A stretch of 64,000 bases of DNA from Thiopseudomonas alkaliphila (GCF_001267175.1 NZ_CP012358.1:1342501-1406500); one strand, 5' to 3'. Shown: positions 18,485-30,430, counted from the first letter of the stretch. Numbers and translations are program-made. Notes: generated by a model not told the origin, from the sequence alone.

Positions 18485-21139
18485 TTAGCAGTCCAGTGGG
18501 TTGGGTTTGTTGGCATCAATACCAAATGTTTGCATCGCATCCAGCAGTACTTGTGCCTCTAGCTGTCCATCTTTTACTAACCCTTCAAGCGCCGCTAACA
18601 CCACCCAATGCCGATCCACTTCAAAGAAATCGCGCAGTTTTTTACGTGTATCACTGCGGCCAAAGCCATCGGTTCCTAAAACTTTATAAGTGGTTTGTGG
18701 AATCCATTGCCGTACCTGATCAGCGTACAGTTTCATATAATCCGTTGAGGCCACCACTGGACCACGCCGCTCTGTCAAACACTGCTCAAGATGGCTTAAA
18801 CGCATCGGCTCACGGGGATGTAAACGGTTCCAGCGCTCCACCTCTAAACCATCGCGGCGTAGCTCATTAAAACTGGTCACACTCCATACGTCAGCACCTA
18901 CTCCAAACTCATCCCGTAGAATTTTCGCTGCCTCGCGTACTTCACGCAAAATCGTACCGCTTCCCAATAACTGCACATGCAGCTCTGATTGGCGCTTATC
19001 TTCTTCAAGCAAATACATGCCGCGAATAATGTCACGCTCAATATTTTCCTGCTGAGGAATGGCAGGCTGCACATAGGATTCGTTCATCATGGTGATGTAG
19101 TAAAAGCAATCTTTTTGCAGCTCCAACATCTGATGAATACCCTCTTGGATAATTACCGCCATTTCATAGCCATAGGCCGGATCATAGCTGTGACAATTAG
19201 GAATAGTGCCTGCCAAAATATGGCTATGCCCATCTTCATGCTGTAAACCTTCGCCATTAAGCGTAGTGCGCCCCGCAGTACCGCCCATCAAGAAACCACG
19301 CGCTCGAATGTCCCCAGCTGCCCAAGCCAAATCGCCTATACGCTGAAAACCAAACATCGAGTAGAAAGCATAAAAAGGCAACATAGGCTGATTGTGGGTG
19401 CTGTACGCAGTGGCTGCGGCGATCCATGAAGACATCGCACCCGCTTCAGTGATTCCTTCTTCTAGAATTTGCCCTTTTTTATCTTCCTTGTAGTACATCA
19501 CTTGCTCATGATCCACCGGCTGATACAGCTGCCCGACTGCCGAGTAAATGCCTAACTGCCGAAACATGCCTTCCATGCCAAAGGTACGAGCTTCATCGGG
19601 AATAATGGGCACAATACGACTGCCCAAATCTTTGTCTTTAACTAGATGCGATAAAATTCGCACAAAGGCCATGGTGGTTGAGATTTCACGCTCACCGGTA
19701 CCATCTAATATCGCTTTTAGCGTTTCTAATGGAGGCGTTGGAATGCTAATACTTTTGCTGCGCCGCTGCGGGACAAAACCACCGAGCTTTTCGCGGCTTT
19801 GCTTAATGTATTTAATTTCTGGACTGTCCTCGGCAGGCCGATAAAACGGCAAGCTTTCCAGCTGGTCATCATCCACTGGAATCCCAAACCGATCACGGAA
19901 TGAACGTAAGCTAGGTAAATCGACCTTTTTCACATTATGTGCAATGTTTTGCGCTTCACCACTACCGGTGCCATAGCCTTTAATCGTTTTCGCCAAAATC
20001 ACACTAGGCTGACCTTTATGGTTCACCGCGGCATGGTAAGCGGCATACACTTTAAAGGGGTCATGGCCACCGCGGTTGAGCTTCCACACCTCATCATCAC
20101 TGAGGTCTTCCACCATTTTTAACAGCCGTGGATCAGTGCCAAAAAAATCGCTGCGGACAAAGGCACCGTTATTGGCTTTATAGTTTTGATAATCTCCATC
20201 GACGGCCTCTTCCATACGCTGCTGCATGACCCCTTCAGTGTCTTTAGCAAATAATGGATCCCATAAACGTCCCCACAACACTTTAATCACGTTCCAGTCG
20301 GCACCGCGAAAATTCCCTTCTAACTCTTGAATAATCTTGCCGTTACCACGTACGGGGCCATCTAAGCGTTGTAAGTTACAGTTAATCACAAAGATTAAGT
20401 TATCCAGCTTTTCACGCCCAGCCAGCGAAATTGCACCTAAGGATTCTGGCTCATCGGTTTCCCCATCGCCTAAGAAACACCACACTTTTTGCTTACCAGG
20501 CGTAATAAATCCACGGTGTTCAAGATATTTCATAAAACGTGCTTGGTAGATTGCCTGAATCGGTCCAAGTCCCATAGAGACTGTCGGAAACTGCCAGAAA
20601 TCAGGCATTAGCCAAGGGTGTGGATAAGAAGATAAACCCTTGCCATCAACCTCACGGCGAAAATTACTCAGCTGCTCTTCAGAAATACGCCCTTCTAAAA
20701 ATGCCCGCGCATAGATTCCGGGCGAGGCATGGCCTTGAAAGTAAATCAGATCACCGCCGTGTTCCTCTGTCGGGGCCTGAAAAAAATAGTTGAAGCCAAT
20801 ATCGTACAAGGTAGCACTTGAAGCAAAGGTGGCAATATGTCCACCTAAATCAGGATCAGCTTGGTTAGCTCGCATCACCATCGCCAATGCATTCCAACGC
20901 ACGAGCGAACGAATTCGCCGCTCCATAAACAAATCACCCGGCATTCGCGCTTCATGGGTCACCGGAATCGTATTACGATAAGGGGTGGTAATGGCATGGG
21001 GTAAACGGGTACCGTTACGGCTAGCATACTCACCAAGACGCTCTAATAGATAATGAACGCGCTCTTCTCCTTCACGCTCATGCACCGACTCTAAAGAGTC
21101 TAGCCATTCTTGGGTTTCAACTGGGTCTAAATCCTGCAT
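18485..21139 (-). CDS. aceE: Pyruvate dehydrogenase E1 component (homodimeric)
   Basis: Thiamine-diphosphate-dependent E1 that decarboxylates pyruvate and acetylates the lipoyl groups of AceF. It has 884 residues, as in the homodimeric AceE family. The ThDP motif is visible as FLGDGETDEPES followed by NLIFVINCNLQRLDG; near the N-terminus HIATFASSATLYDIGFNYFF and HGGDLIYFQGHASPG match the family. The gene opens the aceEF operon. Upstream, between aceE and glnE, sits a GntR-type palindrome at 21245-21261 that may control it. Confidence 0.97.
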   Translation of the reverse strand: MQDLDPVETQEWLDSLESVHEREGEERVHYLLERLGEYASRNGTRLPHAITTPYRNTIPVTHEARMPGDLFMERRIRSLVRWNALAMVMRANQADPDLGGHIATFASSATLYDIGFNYFFQAPTEEHGGDLIYFQGHASPGIYARAFLEGRISEEQLSNFRREVDGKGLSSYPHPWLMPDFWQFPTVSMGLGPIQAIYQARFMKYLEHRGFITPGKQKVWCFLGDGETDEPESLGAISLAGREKLDNLIFVINCNLQRLDGPVRGNGKIIQELEGNFRGADWNVIKVLWGRLWDPLFAKDTEGVMQQRMEEAVDGDYQNYKANNGAFVRSDFFGTDPRLLKMVEDLSDDEVWKLNRGGHDPFKVYAAYHAAVNHKGQPSVILAKTIKGYGTGSGEAQNIAHNVKKVDLPSLRSFRDRFGIPVDDDQLESLPFYRPAEDSPEIKYIKQSREKLGGFVPQRRSKSISIPTPPLETLKAILDGTGEREISTTMAFVRILSHLVKDKDLGSRIVPIIPDEARTFGMEGMFRQLGIYSAVGQLYQPVDHEQVMYYKEDKKGQILEEGITEAGAMSSWIAAATAYSTHNQPMLPFYAFYSMFGFQRIGDLAWAAGDIRARGFLMGGTAGRTTLNGEGLQHEDGHSHILAGTIPNCHSYDPAYGYEMAVIIQEGIHQMLELQKDCFYYITMMNESYVQPAIPQQENIERDIIRGMYLLEEDKRQSELHVQLLGSGTILREVREAAKILRDEFGVGADVWSVTSFNELRRDGLEVERWNRLHPREPMRLSHLEQCLTERRGPVVASTDYMKLYADQVRQWIPQTTYKVLGTDGFGRSDTRKKLRDFFEVDRHWVVLAALEGLVKDGQLEAQVLLDAMQTFGIDANKPNPLDC

Positions 21140-21244
21140 AACCTACTCTCTCCAAAGTGACTTCACGCTTTATTGAAGCCTGCTGTACAGTTGACTGGAT
21201 AAGTCATCGTACTTGGTAAGAATCACTAAAGCGTATTTAGTTTC

Positions 21245-21261
21245 TTGTAGTTTTACTACAA
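21245..21261 (-). promoter_or_regulatory. Palindromic operator candidate upstream of aceE
   Basis: TTGTAGT-TTT-ACTACAA is a perfect 7-bp inverted repeat with the GT-N3-AC core known for FadR-subfamily GntR repressors such as PdhR and LldR. On the minus strand it covers a potential -35 (TTGTAG) with a TAAATA 16 bases on. It lies about 105 bases before the aceE start. Which protein binds is inference. Confidence 0.4.
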
Positions 21262-21415
21262 ATAGACCAGCAAGTCAGCTGCTATTTAGCGGCTTAGATC
21301 AATCTTTTGTCGAATAGGTATTCGGCCAGTTTTAGCCCAAGCAAAGTACGCCTAAGCCAGCTAAACTAAACAGCTTATTTATTTTCACTTATCATTTGCT
21401 CACAGTAGGTGCGTC

Positions 21416-24340
21416 ATGATTCCAGCTTTTATCGAGCCACTACCCGAGGCTTTATTACCGCTTCAGCAGCGCGCCAAACAGCGTTGGCTGAATGCCCTAG
21501 CTGAACATCAACTGCCTGCTGTTCCTTGGTCTGATGAACGTCAAGCACTGTTTCTCCACCTGGCTACGCTCAGCGATTTTATTTTGGAATATGCCGTTCG
21601 CTGTCCTAATAAAACCATTGCATTAGCTACCTCAGGTGAGCTAGATCGCACTTTGGTGCCCGGCGAAACCCGTTATCAACTGAATCAATGTCTGGCCCAC
21701 TGCGAAACCGAAGAGCAACTCATTTTGCAGCTGCGCTTATTTCGTAATCGTCAGCAGTTTCGCATTATTTGGCGCGACCTTTCCCGCCAAGCCGAACTGG
21801 GGGAAACCTGTCGAGATGTTTCAGCCCTAGCCGATGCCTGTATTGATGCTGCCTATCAGTGGTTGTACCAACAACACTGCGCCCTGTTTGGCACCCCAAT
21901 TGGCCGTTACAGCCAACAACCACAGCACTTAGTAGTACTGGGCATGGGCAAACTCGGTGCTTATGAGCTGAATCTGTCCTCCGATGTGGATTTAATTTTT
22001 GCTTACCCTGAAGCCGGTGAAACCCAAGGTGCCAAACGCAGCCTAGACAACCAAGAGTTTTTTACTCGGCTCGGGCAAAAACTGATTAAAGCGCTAGATG
22101 TGATTACTGCCCAAGGCTTTGCTTTTCGGGTCGATATGCGCTTACGTCCTTATGGCTCAGGCGGGCCACTGGTCTATAGCTTTACGGCTATGGAGCAGTA
22201 CTACCAAAATCAAGGCCGCGACTGGGAGCGCTACGCCATGATTAAAGCGCGCGTGGTGGGTGGTGCGCACAGTAATGGTGCAGCGTTATTACGAATTTTG
22301 CGCCCCTTTGTTTATCGTCGTTATCTGGACTTTTCGGCAATTGAAGCGTTGCGCTCCATGAAGCAATTAATTCAGCAAGAAGTTCGCCGCAAAGACATGG
22401 ATGACAACATCAAACTTGGCTCGGGTGGCATTCGCGAAGTTGAGTTTATCGCCCAAGCCTTTCAGCTAATCCATGGCGGTCGTGATCTCAGTTTACAGCA
22501 GCGGCCACTACTTAATACCCTCGATACCTTATCAGCCCAAGGCTATTTAACTGCAACCGATGTTACCGAGCTGAAAGAATCGTATCGTTTTTTACGTTAC
22601 ACCGAGCATGCACTACAGGCAGTGGCCGATCGACAAACCCAAACCCTGCCCGATACTCCAATCGAACAACAACGTATTGCCACCATTATGGGCTTTGCTA
22701 ACTGGACTGAGTTTTTACAGCGTTTAGCTTACGAGCGTAAAGACGTAGAAAAACACTTTCGTGAAGTGATTGCCGATCCAGACTGCGAAGAAGATGAAGA
22801 AATCATCGGCGGTGAATGGTTACCGGTTTGGGAACAAACTATTGATGATGAAAGCGCCAGCCAGCAATTTATCCAAGCCGGTTATAGCGATGGCGTTACC
22901 GCGGTGCAACGCCTGCATCTGCTTCGCAATGGCTCGCAAGTGCGCGCTATGCAACGCATTGGCCGTGAACGTTTAGATGCGTTTATGCCTAGGCTGTTAA
23001 GTCAAGCCGCTGAACATGACACGCCAGATTTAGTGCTAGAGCGCGTCTTACCACTGATTGAAGCGGTGGCTAGGCGTTCAGCATATCTGGTGCTACTGAC
23101 AGAAAATCCTGGTGCTTTATTACGCCTAATTACTTTATGTGCCGCTAGCCCTTGGATTGCCGAGCAAATTACTCGCTTTCCTGCTCTGCTGGATGAGTTG
23201 TTAAACGAGGGACGCCTCTATCGCCCACCGCTTGCTCCCGAGCTGGCAGCAGAACTACGTGAGCGCTTAATGCGCGTCCCGGAAGAAGATGTCGAGCAAC
23301 AGCTCAACGTCCTGCGCCACTTTAAATTGGCGCACCGTTTACGCGTAGCTGCCTCTGAAATTGCTGGAACCTTGCCGTTAATGAAGGTCAGCGACTATTT
23401 AACCTGGCTAGCTGAAGCAATTTTAGAACAAGTCATGCTCTTAGTTTGGCAAGAACTCGTGCGCAAACATGGTTATCCGAAACAATTAGATGGCTGCCCC
23501 TGCGAGCTAAACTTTATTATTTTGGGCTATGGCAAATTAGGTGGTATTGAACTAGGACATAGTTCAGACCTAGATTTAGTGTTTATTTACGACTGTGATC
23601 CCCAAGCTGAAACCGATGGACCGCGCCCAGTAGATGGTGCCCAGTTTTATACTCGTCTAGGTCAGCGCATTATTTCTATGCTCACCACCCGCACCACTTC
23701 AGGCGGGCTCTATGATGTAGATATGCGCCTACGCCCCAGTGGTGACGCCGGGTTATTAGCCAGCACCTTAACTGCGTTTGAACGTTATCAGCTACAGGAA
23801 GCTTGGACATGGGAGCACCAAGCCTTAGTGCGTGCCCGGGTCGTAGCAGGCTGCCCACAGCTTGCCGAGCGCTTTAATCAAGTTCGGCAAACCGTACTCG
23901 CTAAACAGCGTGACTTAATCGAGTTACGTTCAGCGGTCAGCGAGATGCGCTGGAAAATGCGTGATAATTTAGCCACACAGATTACCGATGGTGGGCGTAA
24001 TGCCAACGCCTTTGAGGCGAATATGCCATTTGATCTAAAGCAAGACGCTGGGGGCATCGTCGACATTGAGTTTATTGTGCAATATGCGGCCCTAGCTTGG
24101 TCATGGCAATACCCAGAACTTGTCACCTATACCGATAACATTCGGATTTTAGATGCACTGAATGCCAGCCAGTTATTTACCCAAGATGATGTACTACTAT
24201 TACAGGAAGCCTATAAAAGTTATCGCGCCGCCGCACACCGCTTTGCTCTGCAAAAACAGCGAGCAGTAGTCGGTGGGGAAAGCTTTCATCCCGAACGTCA
24301 TGCGGTGTTACGTATCTGGCAAGCACTGGGGTTGGAGTAA
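21416..24340 (+). CDS. glnE: Bifunctional glutamine synthetase adenylyltransferase/deadenylase GlnE
   Basis: Controls glutamine synthetase by adding and removing AMP in response to PII. It has 974 residues with two nucleotidyltransferase domains: the N-terminal deadenylase with GMGKLGAYELNLSSDVDLIF and the C-terminal adenylyltransferase with GYGKLGGIELGHSSDLDLVF, both carrying the D-x-D metal motif. GSGGIREVEFIAQ and DAGGIVDIEFIVQ are the repeated downstream motifs, as expected for an internal duplication. Divergent from aceE. In Pseudomonas relatives ilvE and LPS core genes often follow; here a Sel1 gene follows. Confidence 0.97.
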   Translation: MIPAFIEPLPEALLPLQQRAKQRWLNALAEHQLPAVPWSDERQALFLHLATLSDFILEYAVRCPNKTIALATSGELDRTLVPGETRYQLNQCLAHCETEEQLILQLRLFRNRQQFRIIWRDLSRQAELGETCRDVSALADACIDAAYQWLYQQHCALFGTPIGRYSQQPQHLVVLGMGKLGAYELNLSSDVDLIFAYPEAGETQGAKRSLDNQEFFTRLGQKLIKALDVITAQGFAFRVDMRLRPYGSGGPLVYSFTAMEQYYQNQGRDWERYAMIKARVVGGAHSNGAALLRILRPFVYRRYLDFSAIEALRSMKQLIQQEVRRKDMDDNIKLGSGGIREVEFIAQAFQLIHGGRDLSLQQRPLLNTLDTLSAQGYLTATDVTELKESYRFLRYTEHALQAVADRQTQTLPDTPIEQQRIATIMGFANWTEFLQRLAYERKDVEKHFREVIADPDCEEDEEIIGGEWLPVWEQTIDDESASQQFIQAGYSDGVTAVQRLHLLRNGSQVRAMQRIGRERLDAFMPRLLSQAAEHDTPDLVLERVLPLIEAVARRSAYLVLLTENPGALLRLITLCAASPWIAEQITRFPALLDELLNEGRLYRPPLAPELAAELRERLMRVPEEDVEQQLNVLRHFKLAHRLRVAASEIAGTLPLMKVSDYLTWLAEAILEQVMLLVWQELVRKHGYPKQLDGCPCELNFIILGYGKLGGIELGHSSDLDLVFIYDCDPQAETDGPRPVDGAQFYTRLGQRIISMLTTRTTSGGLYDVDMRLRPSGDAGLLASTLTAFERYQLQEAWTWEHQALVRARVVAGCPQLAERFNQVRQTVLAKQRDLIELRSAVSEMRWKMRDNLATQITDGGRNANAFEANMPFDLKQDAGGIVDIEFIVQYAALAWSWQYPELVTYTDNIRILDALNASQLFTQDDVLLLQEAYKSYRAAAHRFALQKQRAVVGGESFHPERHAVLRIWQALGLE

Positions 24341-24548
24341 GTGCCCTTAGCGCCTTACTCTCGTGCTGTAAAATTAGTCTAAAAAGTGCCATTTTCTGAT
24401 TAAAGTTGCTTTATTGCATGGCTTTAGCTAATTAGCCGTTGCAATCTGCAGGGCCGCCCTGTAACTTTTATCCGCGCAAACCTGCAGTTAATCTGACTTA
24501 GCAGAATCTTTTTTATTTACTTGGCAAATTCGAGGTTATCTCACTGAA

Positions 24549-25133
24549 ATGATTATTTTCAGTCGTACTCTAGTGATGGGTTTATTACTAAGCGTTCCCT
24601 TCATCAGTCGTGCTGAAAGTAACAGCCTGATCGTGCCACAAGCCAACTGCGAACTCAGTGCCACTCATAGCCAACTGCAAGAAACTGCCGACCCAAATCA
24701 GCCTTTATTAACCCAAGCCCTGACTCAGCAGTTAAATTACTGCACCCGTTTAGCTGAACAAGGTGATGCCGATGCCCAATATCAGCTCGGTTGGTACTTT
24801 GAGTCACGCCCTGAGCCTAACCTAAATCAAGCTATCCATTGGTTCGAACAAGCCTCACTGCAAGGCCATGCCACTGCACAATGGCGCTTAGGCTTGCTGT
24901 TTTTCCATGGCCAAGGGGTGCCGAGCAATAAAGTGCAGTCATTTATTGTCTTAAAAATGGCCTCAATTAATGGCGAAGAGCAAGCAATTGATGATGCTGA
25001 CCGCGTAGCCAGTAGCATGCAAAGCCAAGAACTTGAACTGGCTAACCAAATGCTGAGCCAAATTTTCTATAATTATATGCAAGAGTTGCTGCCTGAGCCT
25101 GAGCTCTCTACCCCACTAAAGCTAACTCCCTAA
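24549..25133 (+). CDS. Exported Sel1/TPR-repeat protein
   Basis: A 194-residue protein with a signal peptide (SRTLVMGLLLSVPFISRA, cleavage after about residue 22) and two Sel1-like repeats: AEQGDADAQYQLGWYFE and ASLQGHATAQWRLGLLFFHGQG, in the spacing of 36-residue solenoid units. Such proteins are periplasmic or envelope scaffolds; the partner is unknown. Two Cys residues before the repeats (NCELS, NYCTRL) could form a disulfide. The stop TAA shares bases with the TAG of the convergent djlA-like gene (CTAA). Confidence 0.8.
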   Translation: MIIFSRTLVMGLLLSVPFISRAESNSLIVPQANCELSATHSQLQETADPNQPLLTQALTQQLNYCTRLAEQGDADAQYQLGWYFESRPEPNLNQAIHWFEQASLQGHATAQWRLGLLFFHGQGVPSNKVQSFIVLKMASINGEEQAIDDADRVASSMQSQELELANQMLSQIFYNYMQELLPEPELSTPLKLTP

Positions 25134-25783
25134 ACACCGCGCTGCACTTGCTGCTTTAAATACTGATAGGCCTGCTGTACTGCAATGAGTCGAGCAGTGA
25201 TCTGCTGCACCTGTTGGGCATCTGCTACTGCAGCATATTTATCTGGATGCAACTGACTGGTTAAGCGCCGATACGCCCGCTTAATTTCTGGCCACTGTGC
25301 TGCATAATTCAACCCCAGCACCTGTAAAGCTGCTTGCCGCCCCTGCACTAGGCGACCTTTAGCTTGTTGCTGAGCCTCGTGCTGTAATTTTAAAGCAACT
25401 ATCGGACTCATCTGCCAACGCTGGGCTAACTGTTGCAAAAAACCCAGTTGAGCCATGGTAGGTGAGGTTGAGGCATATACCATCCGCCAGCCAGCAGCCA
25501 ACCAATCGGATTTATCCTGCATTGCAAGCGTGAGTCGCTGCAACTGAGCGCAAACCTTATCTGAATTTAGCTGTTTACCTTGGCTACACGCTGCAGCAAT
25601 CCAGTCTACCGCCATACTACCTAAGCTAAGCCGACGCATTTCTTGCTCTAACTGCTGAATCTGCGCTGCTTGCACCGCCCCTGCCAACTTAGCCACATGC
25701 CCCAAATAAAGAAAGAATAACCGCTGCAGCGCACTTTCACCGTGCAGCGGCCGCGCTCTTCGTAACTGACGCCAATTGAACAC
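25130..25783 (-). CDS. DjlA-like J-domain protein
   Basis: A protein with a C-terminal J domain (about the last 65 residues): ALQVLGLNYAAQWPEIKRAYRRL and the HPD motif in SQLHPDKYA that stimulates Hsp70 ATPase. The preceding segment is TerB-like helical. I start at the GTG at 25781-25783 (MFNWRQLRRARPL, 217 residues), 10 bases after the murU stop and with TAGAG upstream. An ATG at 25862-25864 would give 244 residues but overlap murU by 71 bases. It is the third gene of the leftward amgK-murU-djlA string. No membrane segment is seen, unlike E. coli DjlA. Confidence 0.75.
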   Translation of the reverse strand: MFNWRQLRRARPLHGESALQRLFFLYLGHVAKLAGAVQAAQIQQLEQEMRRLSLGSMAVDWIAAACSQGKQLNSDKVCAQLQRLTLAMQDKSDWLAAGWRMVYASTSPTMAQLGFLQQLAQRWQMSPIVALKLQHEAQQQAKGRLVQGRQAALQVLGLNYAAQWPEIKRAYRRLTSQLHPDKYAAVADAQQVQQITARLIAVQQAYQYLKQQVQRGV

Positions 25784-25793
25784 CAAGCTAACT

Positions 25794-26465
<672 letters not shown>

Positions 26466-26485
26466 TCACTCCATCCTTGCCTGAA

Positions 26486-27508
26486 TTAAAGGCCCAAACT
26501 ATTGAGCAATTGCTGTAATGGTTTTAGCTCAGGGCGGCGTGCAATCACCGTATTTAAATAGTTAAAAAAGCGCGGGGTATCAGCCAAATAACGCGGCTTA
26601 CCATCACGGTAATTAATTCGGGCAAAGATCCCAATCACTTTAAGATGACGTTGTACGCCCATTAAATCTGACCAGCGCTGGAACTCAGCAAAATCAGTAC
26701 CTACATTTAAACCCACAGCCTGCGCTTGCTGCCAGTAGTGGGCTAACCACTCGCTCACTTTATCGTCCGGCCAACTCACAAAGGCATCTTTAAATAAGCT
26801 CGTAATATCGTAGCTAATCGGCCCTTGCACTGCATCTTGAAAATCCAGCACGCCAGGATTAGGTGCACTCAGCATCAGGTTGCGCGGCATATAATCGCGG
26901 TGAACAAAGGCAGTGGGTTGCTCAAGTGCACTGTTAATTAGCAGTTCACATACCTGCTGCCATAATTGTTGCTGCTGTGCAGTGAACGATTGTTTTAATT
27001 CATGCTGTACATACCACTCAGGAAACAAATTCAGCTCGCGAGCTAACAGCGCCCGATCGTACCTAGGTAAGTTTGCTGTGTCGGTGTTCAATTGCATAGT
27101 AATTAAAGCCTGAATTGCCAAACTAAATAACTGATCAGCATTCTCAGTGGTTAACACTTGCAACCAGGTCTCTAGGCCCAGATCTGATAAAACCAAAAAA
27201 CCCTGCTCAACATCTGCGGCTAAAATTTCTGGTACATTAAGCCCTGCTTTAGCCAGCTGCTCTGCTACCTTAATAAACGGTCGGCAATCTTCATTGGGGG
27301 GCGGTGCATCCATTAGTACTAAACTGAGCGCACCACTTTGCCAGCGAAAATAACGGCGAAAACTAGCATCACTACTGGCTGCAGTTAAGCTGGGCTGATT
27401 CAGTTCACCCCACTGGCGCTCAGCGGCTAAGCGTGGAATTTGTTGTTGCAACCAACTGTTTAACTGCTGTAAACGATGATCAGCGATGCTATCTGTAGAT
27501 TCTGGCAT
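26486..27508 (-). CDS. amgK: Anomeric MurNAc/GlcNAc kinase AmgK
   Basis: Aminoglycoside-phosphotransferase-fold kinase that phosphorylates the C1 of N-acetylmuramate in cell wall recycling. It has 340 residues. [12 protein letters not shown] is the nucleotide-loop region, [13 protein letters not shown] is the catalytic HxDxxxxN motif, and [17 protein letters not shown] contains the metal-binding DFQD motif. Linked to murU downstream and divergent from lptD, the arrangement known in Pseudomonas. Mpl at the left of the window works in the same recycling network. Confidence 0.94.
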   Translation of the reverse strand: MPESTDSIADHRLQQLNSWLQQQIPRLAAERQWGELNQPSLTAASSDASFRRYFRWQSGALSLVLMDAPPPNEDCRPFIKVAEQLAKAGLNVPEILAADVEQGFLVLSDLGLETWLQVLTTENADQLFSLAIQALITMQLNTDTANLPRYDRALLARELNLFPEWYVQHELKQSFTAQQQQLWQQVCELLINSALEQPTAFVHRDYMPRNLMLSAPNPGVLDFQDAVQGPISYDITSLFKDAFVSWPDDKVSEWLAHYWQQAQAVGLNVGTDFAEFQRWSDLMGVQRHLKVIGIFARINYRDGKPRYLADTPRFFNYLNTVIARRPELKPLQQLLNSLGL

Positions 27509-27634
27509 TCATATTCTCCTAACGGTGTAGCCGTTCTGCATTGGTTGCTTTATTATCGCGTATTCACTTTCCAGCCCTTAGGGGCGTGCGGCTATAATAC
27601 CAGCCAATGGCACTCAGGAAGCACGGACATCACA

Positions 27635-30430
27635 ATGGCAGCTAAAACACCTTTATTTCGTCGAAAATTTCCCCTGCTAGTTACTAGCAGTTTACTCGCT
27701 ATTCAGACTTTTTCTGCCAGCGCTGCATCCGAGCAGTTTGCTTGCCAGGTGTCTGCTTCAGGCCAATGGGATTGTAGTGCTGCGGCACCTAGCCAACCCC
27801 TACCGCCCAGACCCAAGCAAATAAGCACCCAAGCTGAACCTTTATTGCTGCCTACCCAGCCGGCCAAGACAAAAGTAGAAACGCCCTTAGCTGAGTCATC
27901 AGCAGAACCTGCGCTACGTCTTGATTCAACCGTTGCCAATGATTATCAGGGCGTACCCTCAACCAATGATTACGCAATTTTAGACTGGGTACCTCGCGAG
28001 CAACTAACCGCTGCCCAATTAGAAGAAATTAGCCCTTACTGCGCAGGCGACTATATTGAGCCCTTGCGCCCGGGTATGGATGATAAAACTCCTGCCGATG
28101 AGTCGCCGCTCTATATCTCTGCTAAGGCATCACGTTACGAGCAAACCAGCGATGTGGCTATGCTGGCCGGTGATGTGGTGCTACGCCAAGCCAGTATGCA
28201 AGCCGAAGCCCATGAGGCTAAGCTTTACCGTCAAGAGAATCGTGGTGAGCTAATTGGTGGCGTACGGTTACGCGATACCGGTGCGTTATTGGTCGGTGAT
28301 CGTGCAGAAATTCAATTGGATACCGGTGCAGCCAAAGTTGAAAATGCCCAGTACGTTATGCACCAAGGCCGCGTACGTGGTGAGGCCCAATACGTTAAGC
28401 GTCAAGAAGACGGCATTATCCGCCTCAAAGATGGAACCTACACCCGGTGTACACCTGGCAGCAACACTTGGCACGTACGGGCCAACAATATCACCCTAAA
28501 TAATGAAACAGGCTTTGGTACCGGGACTAACGTAACCTTAAGGGTTAAAGACATTCCTGTGTTCTATACGCCCTATATTCACTTTCCGCTGGATGATCGC
28601 CGGGTATCGGGCTTCTTAGTGCCGAGTATTTCCTATAGTCGTAGAAAAGGCGCTGAAGTTACTACCCCTTACTATTTCAACTTAGCACCGAATATGGATG
28701 CTACCTTGTATCCGCAGTTGATCAGTAAGCGCGGCCTGTTAATGGAAGGTGATTTCCGCTACCTCAGCAAAAACAGCGAAAGTAAGGTCAGTGCCTCCTG
28801 GTTAAATGACCGCGAAGATGAGCGTAAACACCAATCAGAATACAAAGATACGCGCTGGCTCTATCGCCTTGAGCACACCCATGGCTTAACTTCGCGCTTA
28901 CGTGCTGATTTAGACTATACCGACCTCAGTGATCCTTACTTTTTTGATGACCTGAATACCTCGCTGGATATCAGTTCCAAAAACTTTGTTGATCAACGCG
29001 GTAGCCTGACTTGGCGCGGCGATAGCTTTACTGCCGGCCTGAATGCCCACGCCTATGAGCGAGCCAATATTGCCGATGTAACCCCCTATAACCGTCTACC
29101 GCAGTTAACCCTCAATGGGCGTGCACCCTTTGAGCTAGCTGGTTTAGATATGGGCTACCAAACCGAGCTGGTTCGTTTTGAGCGCAGTCTTAAAAGTAGT
29201 GAATATCATGATCAAGATGGAATAAGTAATCACAACAAACCTTACTGGAATGATCACTATATCCAAGGCTTAGCCCGAGCAGAAGGTAATCGCTTACACC
29301 TTGAGCCTAGCATTAGTCTGCCGCTGAACTGGTCATGGGGTTACATTAAACCGGCAATTAAATACGCCTATACTAAATATGACTTAACCTTAGATAGCCG
29401 TGGAAAAGACACTTTAGGTGGGCAGAAATTTCATAGCAATCAATCACGTAGTGTGCCGATCTACAGCGTTGACAGCGGCCTATACTTTGACCGTGACGCC
29501 CAGTGGTTTGGCAAAAACTATCGCCAAACTTTAGAGCCACGCCTGTTCTACCTCAATGTGCCATATAAAGATCAAAGTGATATTCCGGTATTTGATACCA
29601 GTGAAAGCACTTTCAGTTACGCTGGCATGTTCCGCGACAACCGCTTTAGTGGCCGAGACAGAATTGGTGATACCAACCAGTTCTCACTGGGGGTAACAAA
29701 CCGCTGGATTGATGAAAGTGGCTTAGAGCGCCAACGCTTCTCGATTGGCCAAAGCTACTACCTGCGTGATCGCAAGGTGCAGATGCCAGGGGTTAACTAT
29801 GAAGATAAGCCTGAGTCTAAGCACAGCCAATCGCCTTATGCAATGGAATATATGCTGCGCTTTAACCAAGACTGGCGCCTAACTTCAGACTTTGTATGGG
29901 ATAAAAACAGCCACAGCACACGCTCAGGCAGCTTAATGTTCCATTACCAAGATCATGCTGATCTGAATAAAATTGTTAACTTTGGGGTGCGCTACCGCGC
30001 TGACCGCACCTACTACGACAGTGAAAAAGGTGAATGGGTAACAGGTACCGATTACGGTAGCCCAGGCAGCAGTGACTACGTTAAAGACTTCTACAAAATC
30101 AAACAAACCGATATGTCGGTCATGTGGCCCGTGGTTCCACAATGGAGCGCGATTGCCCGCTGGCAGTACGACTACAACCGTAATCGTACCTTAGATGCCT
30201 TTGCCGGTTTTGAGTACGACAGTTGTTGCTGGAAATTACGCCTAATCAACCGTTACTGGTTAGATTATGATGAGAATAACCAGCGCCCGAATGATAACCG
30301 TGAAGCGGATCGTGGCGTATTTTTACAAATTGTCTTTAAAGGCTTAGGTTCAGTCACTGGCCAAAAAATAGACACATTCTTAGATGAAGGCATTAAAGGG
30401 TATCGTGAACGTGAAGATCAAGCTTTCTAA
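27635..30430 (+). CDS. lptD: LPS-assembly protein LptD
   Basis: Outer-membrane beta-barrel that, with LptE, inserts LPS in the outer leaflet. From the ATG at 27635 it has 931 residues. A signal peptide ends near TFSASA, then a Pseudomonas-type low-complexity linker rich in Pro/Gln/Thr, an LptA-like beta-jellyroll ([20 protein letters not shown]) and a long barrel of alternating aromatic strands. Cysteine pairs include DSCCWKL near the C-terminus and SPYCAGD near the N-terminus, positioned for the interdomain disulfides. An upstream in-frame start would add 53 unrelated residues and run into amgK. First gene of lptD-surA-pdxA. Confidence 0.96.
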   Translation: MAAKTPLFRRKFPLLVTSSLLAIQTFSASAASEQFACQVSASGQWDCSAAAPSQPLPPRPKQISTQAEPLLLPTQPAKTKVETPLAESSAEPALRLDSTVANDYQGVPSTNDYAILDWVPREQLTAAQLEEISPYCAGDYIEPLRPGMDDKTPADESPLYISAKASRYEQTSDVAMLAGDVVLRQASMQAEAHEAKLYRQENRGELIGGVRLRDTGALLVGDRAEIQLDTGAAKVENAQYVMHQGRVRGEAQYVKRQEDGIIRLKDGTYTRCTPGSNTWHVRANNITLNNETGFGTGTNVTLRVKDIPVFYTPYIHFPLDDRRVSGFLVPSISYSRRKGAEVTTPYYFNLAPNMDATLYPQLISKRGLLMEGDFRYLSKNSESKVSASWLNDREDERKHQSEYKDTRWLYRLEHTHGLTSRLRADLDYTDLSDPYFFDDLNTSLDISSKNFVDQRGSLTWRGDSFTAGLNAHAYERANIADVTPYNRLPQLTLNGRAPFELAGLDMGYQTELVRFERSLKSSEYHDQDGISNHNKPYWNDHYIQGLARAEGNRLHLEPSISLPLNWSWGYIKPAIKYAYTKYDLTLDSRGKDTLGGQKFHSNQSRSVPIYSVDSGLYFDRDAQWFGKNYRQTLEPRLFYLNVPYKDQSDIPVFDTSESTFSYAGMFRDNRFSGRDRIGDTNQFSLGVTNRWIDESGLERQRFSIGQSYYLRDRKVQMPGVNYEDKPESKHSQSPYAMEYMLRFNQDWRLTSDFVWDKNSHSTRSGSLMFHYQDHADLNKIVNFGVRYRADRTYYDSEKGEWVTGTDYGSPGSSDYVKDFYKIKQTDMSVMWPVVPQWSAIARWQYDYNRNRTLDAFAGFEYDSCCWKLRLINRYWLDYDENNQRPNDNREADRGVFLQIVFKGLGSVTGQKIDTFLDEGIKGYREREDQAF

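Noticed and set aside
18076..18870. 264-codon open frame antisense to the aceF/aceE junction
   Set aside because: It is complementary to two firmly identified genes and its Ser-rich, low-complexity translation mirrors the Ala/Glu-rich AceF linkers; no ribosome site or family motif.
21290..21312. Second FNR half-site between aceE and glnE (TTAGATCAAT)
   Set aside because: Only the ATCAA half matches; the TTGAT half is missing. A similar half-site lies before ackA near 63488 and is equally unsupported.
27476..27634. N-terminal 53-codon extension of lptD
   Set aside because: It precedes a clear signal peptide, overlaps the amgK start and has no homology-like features.
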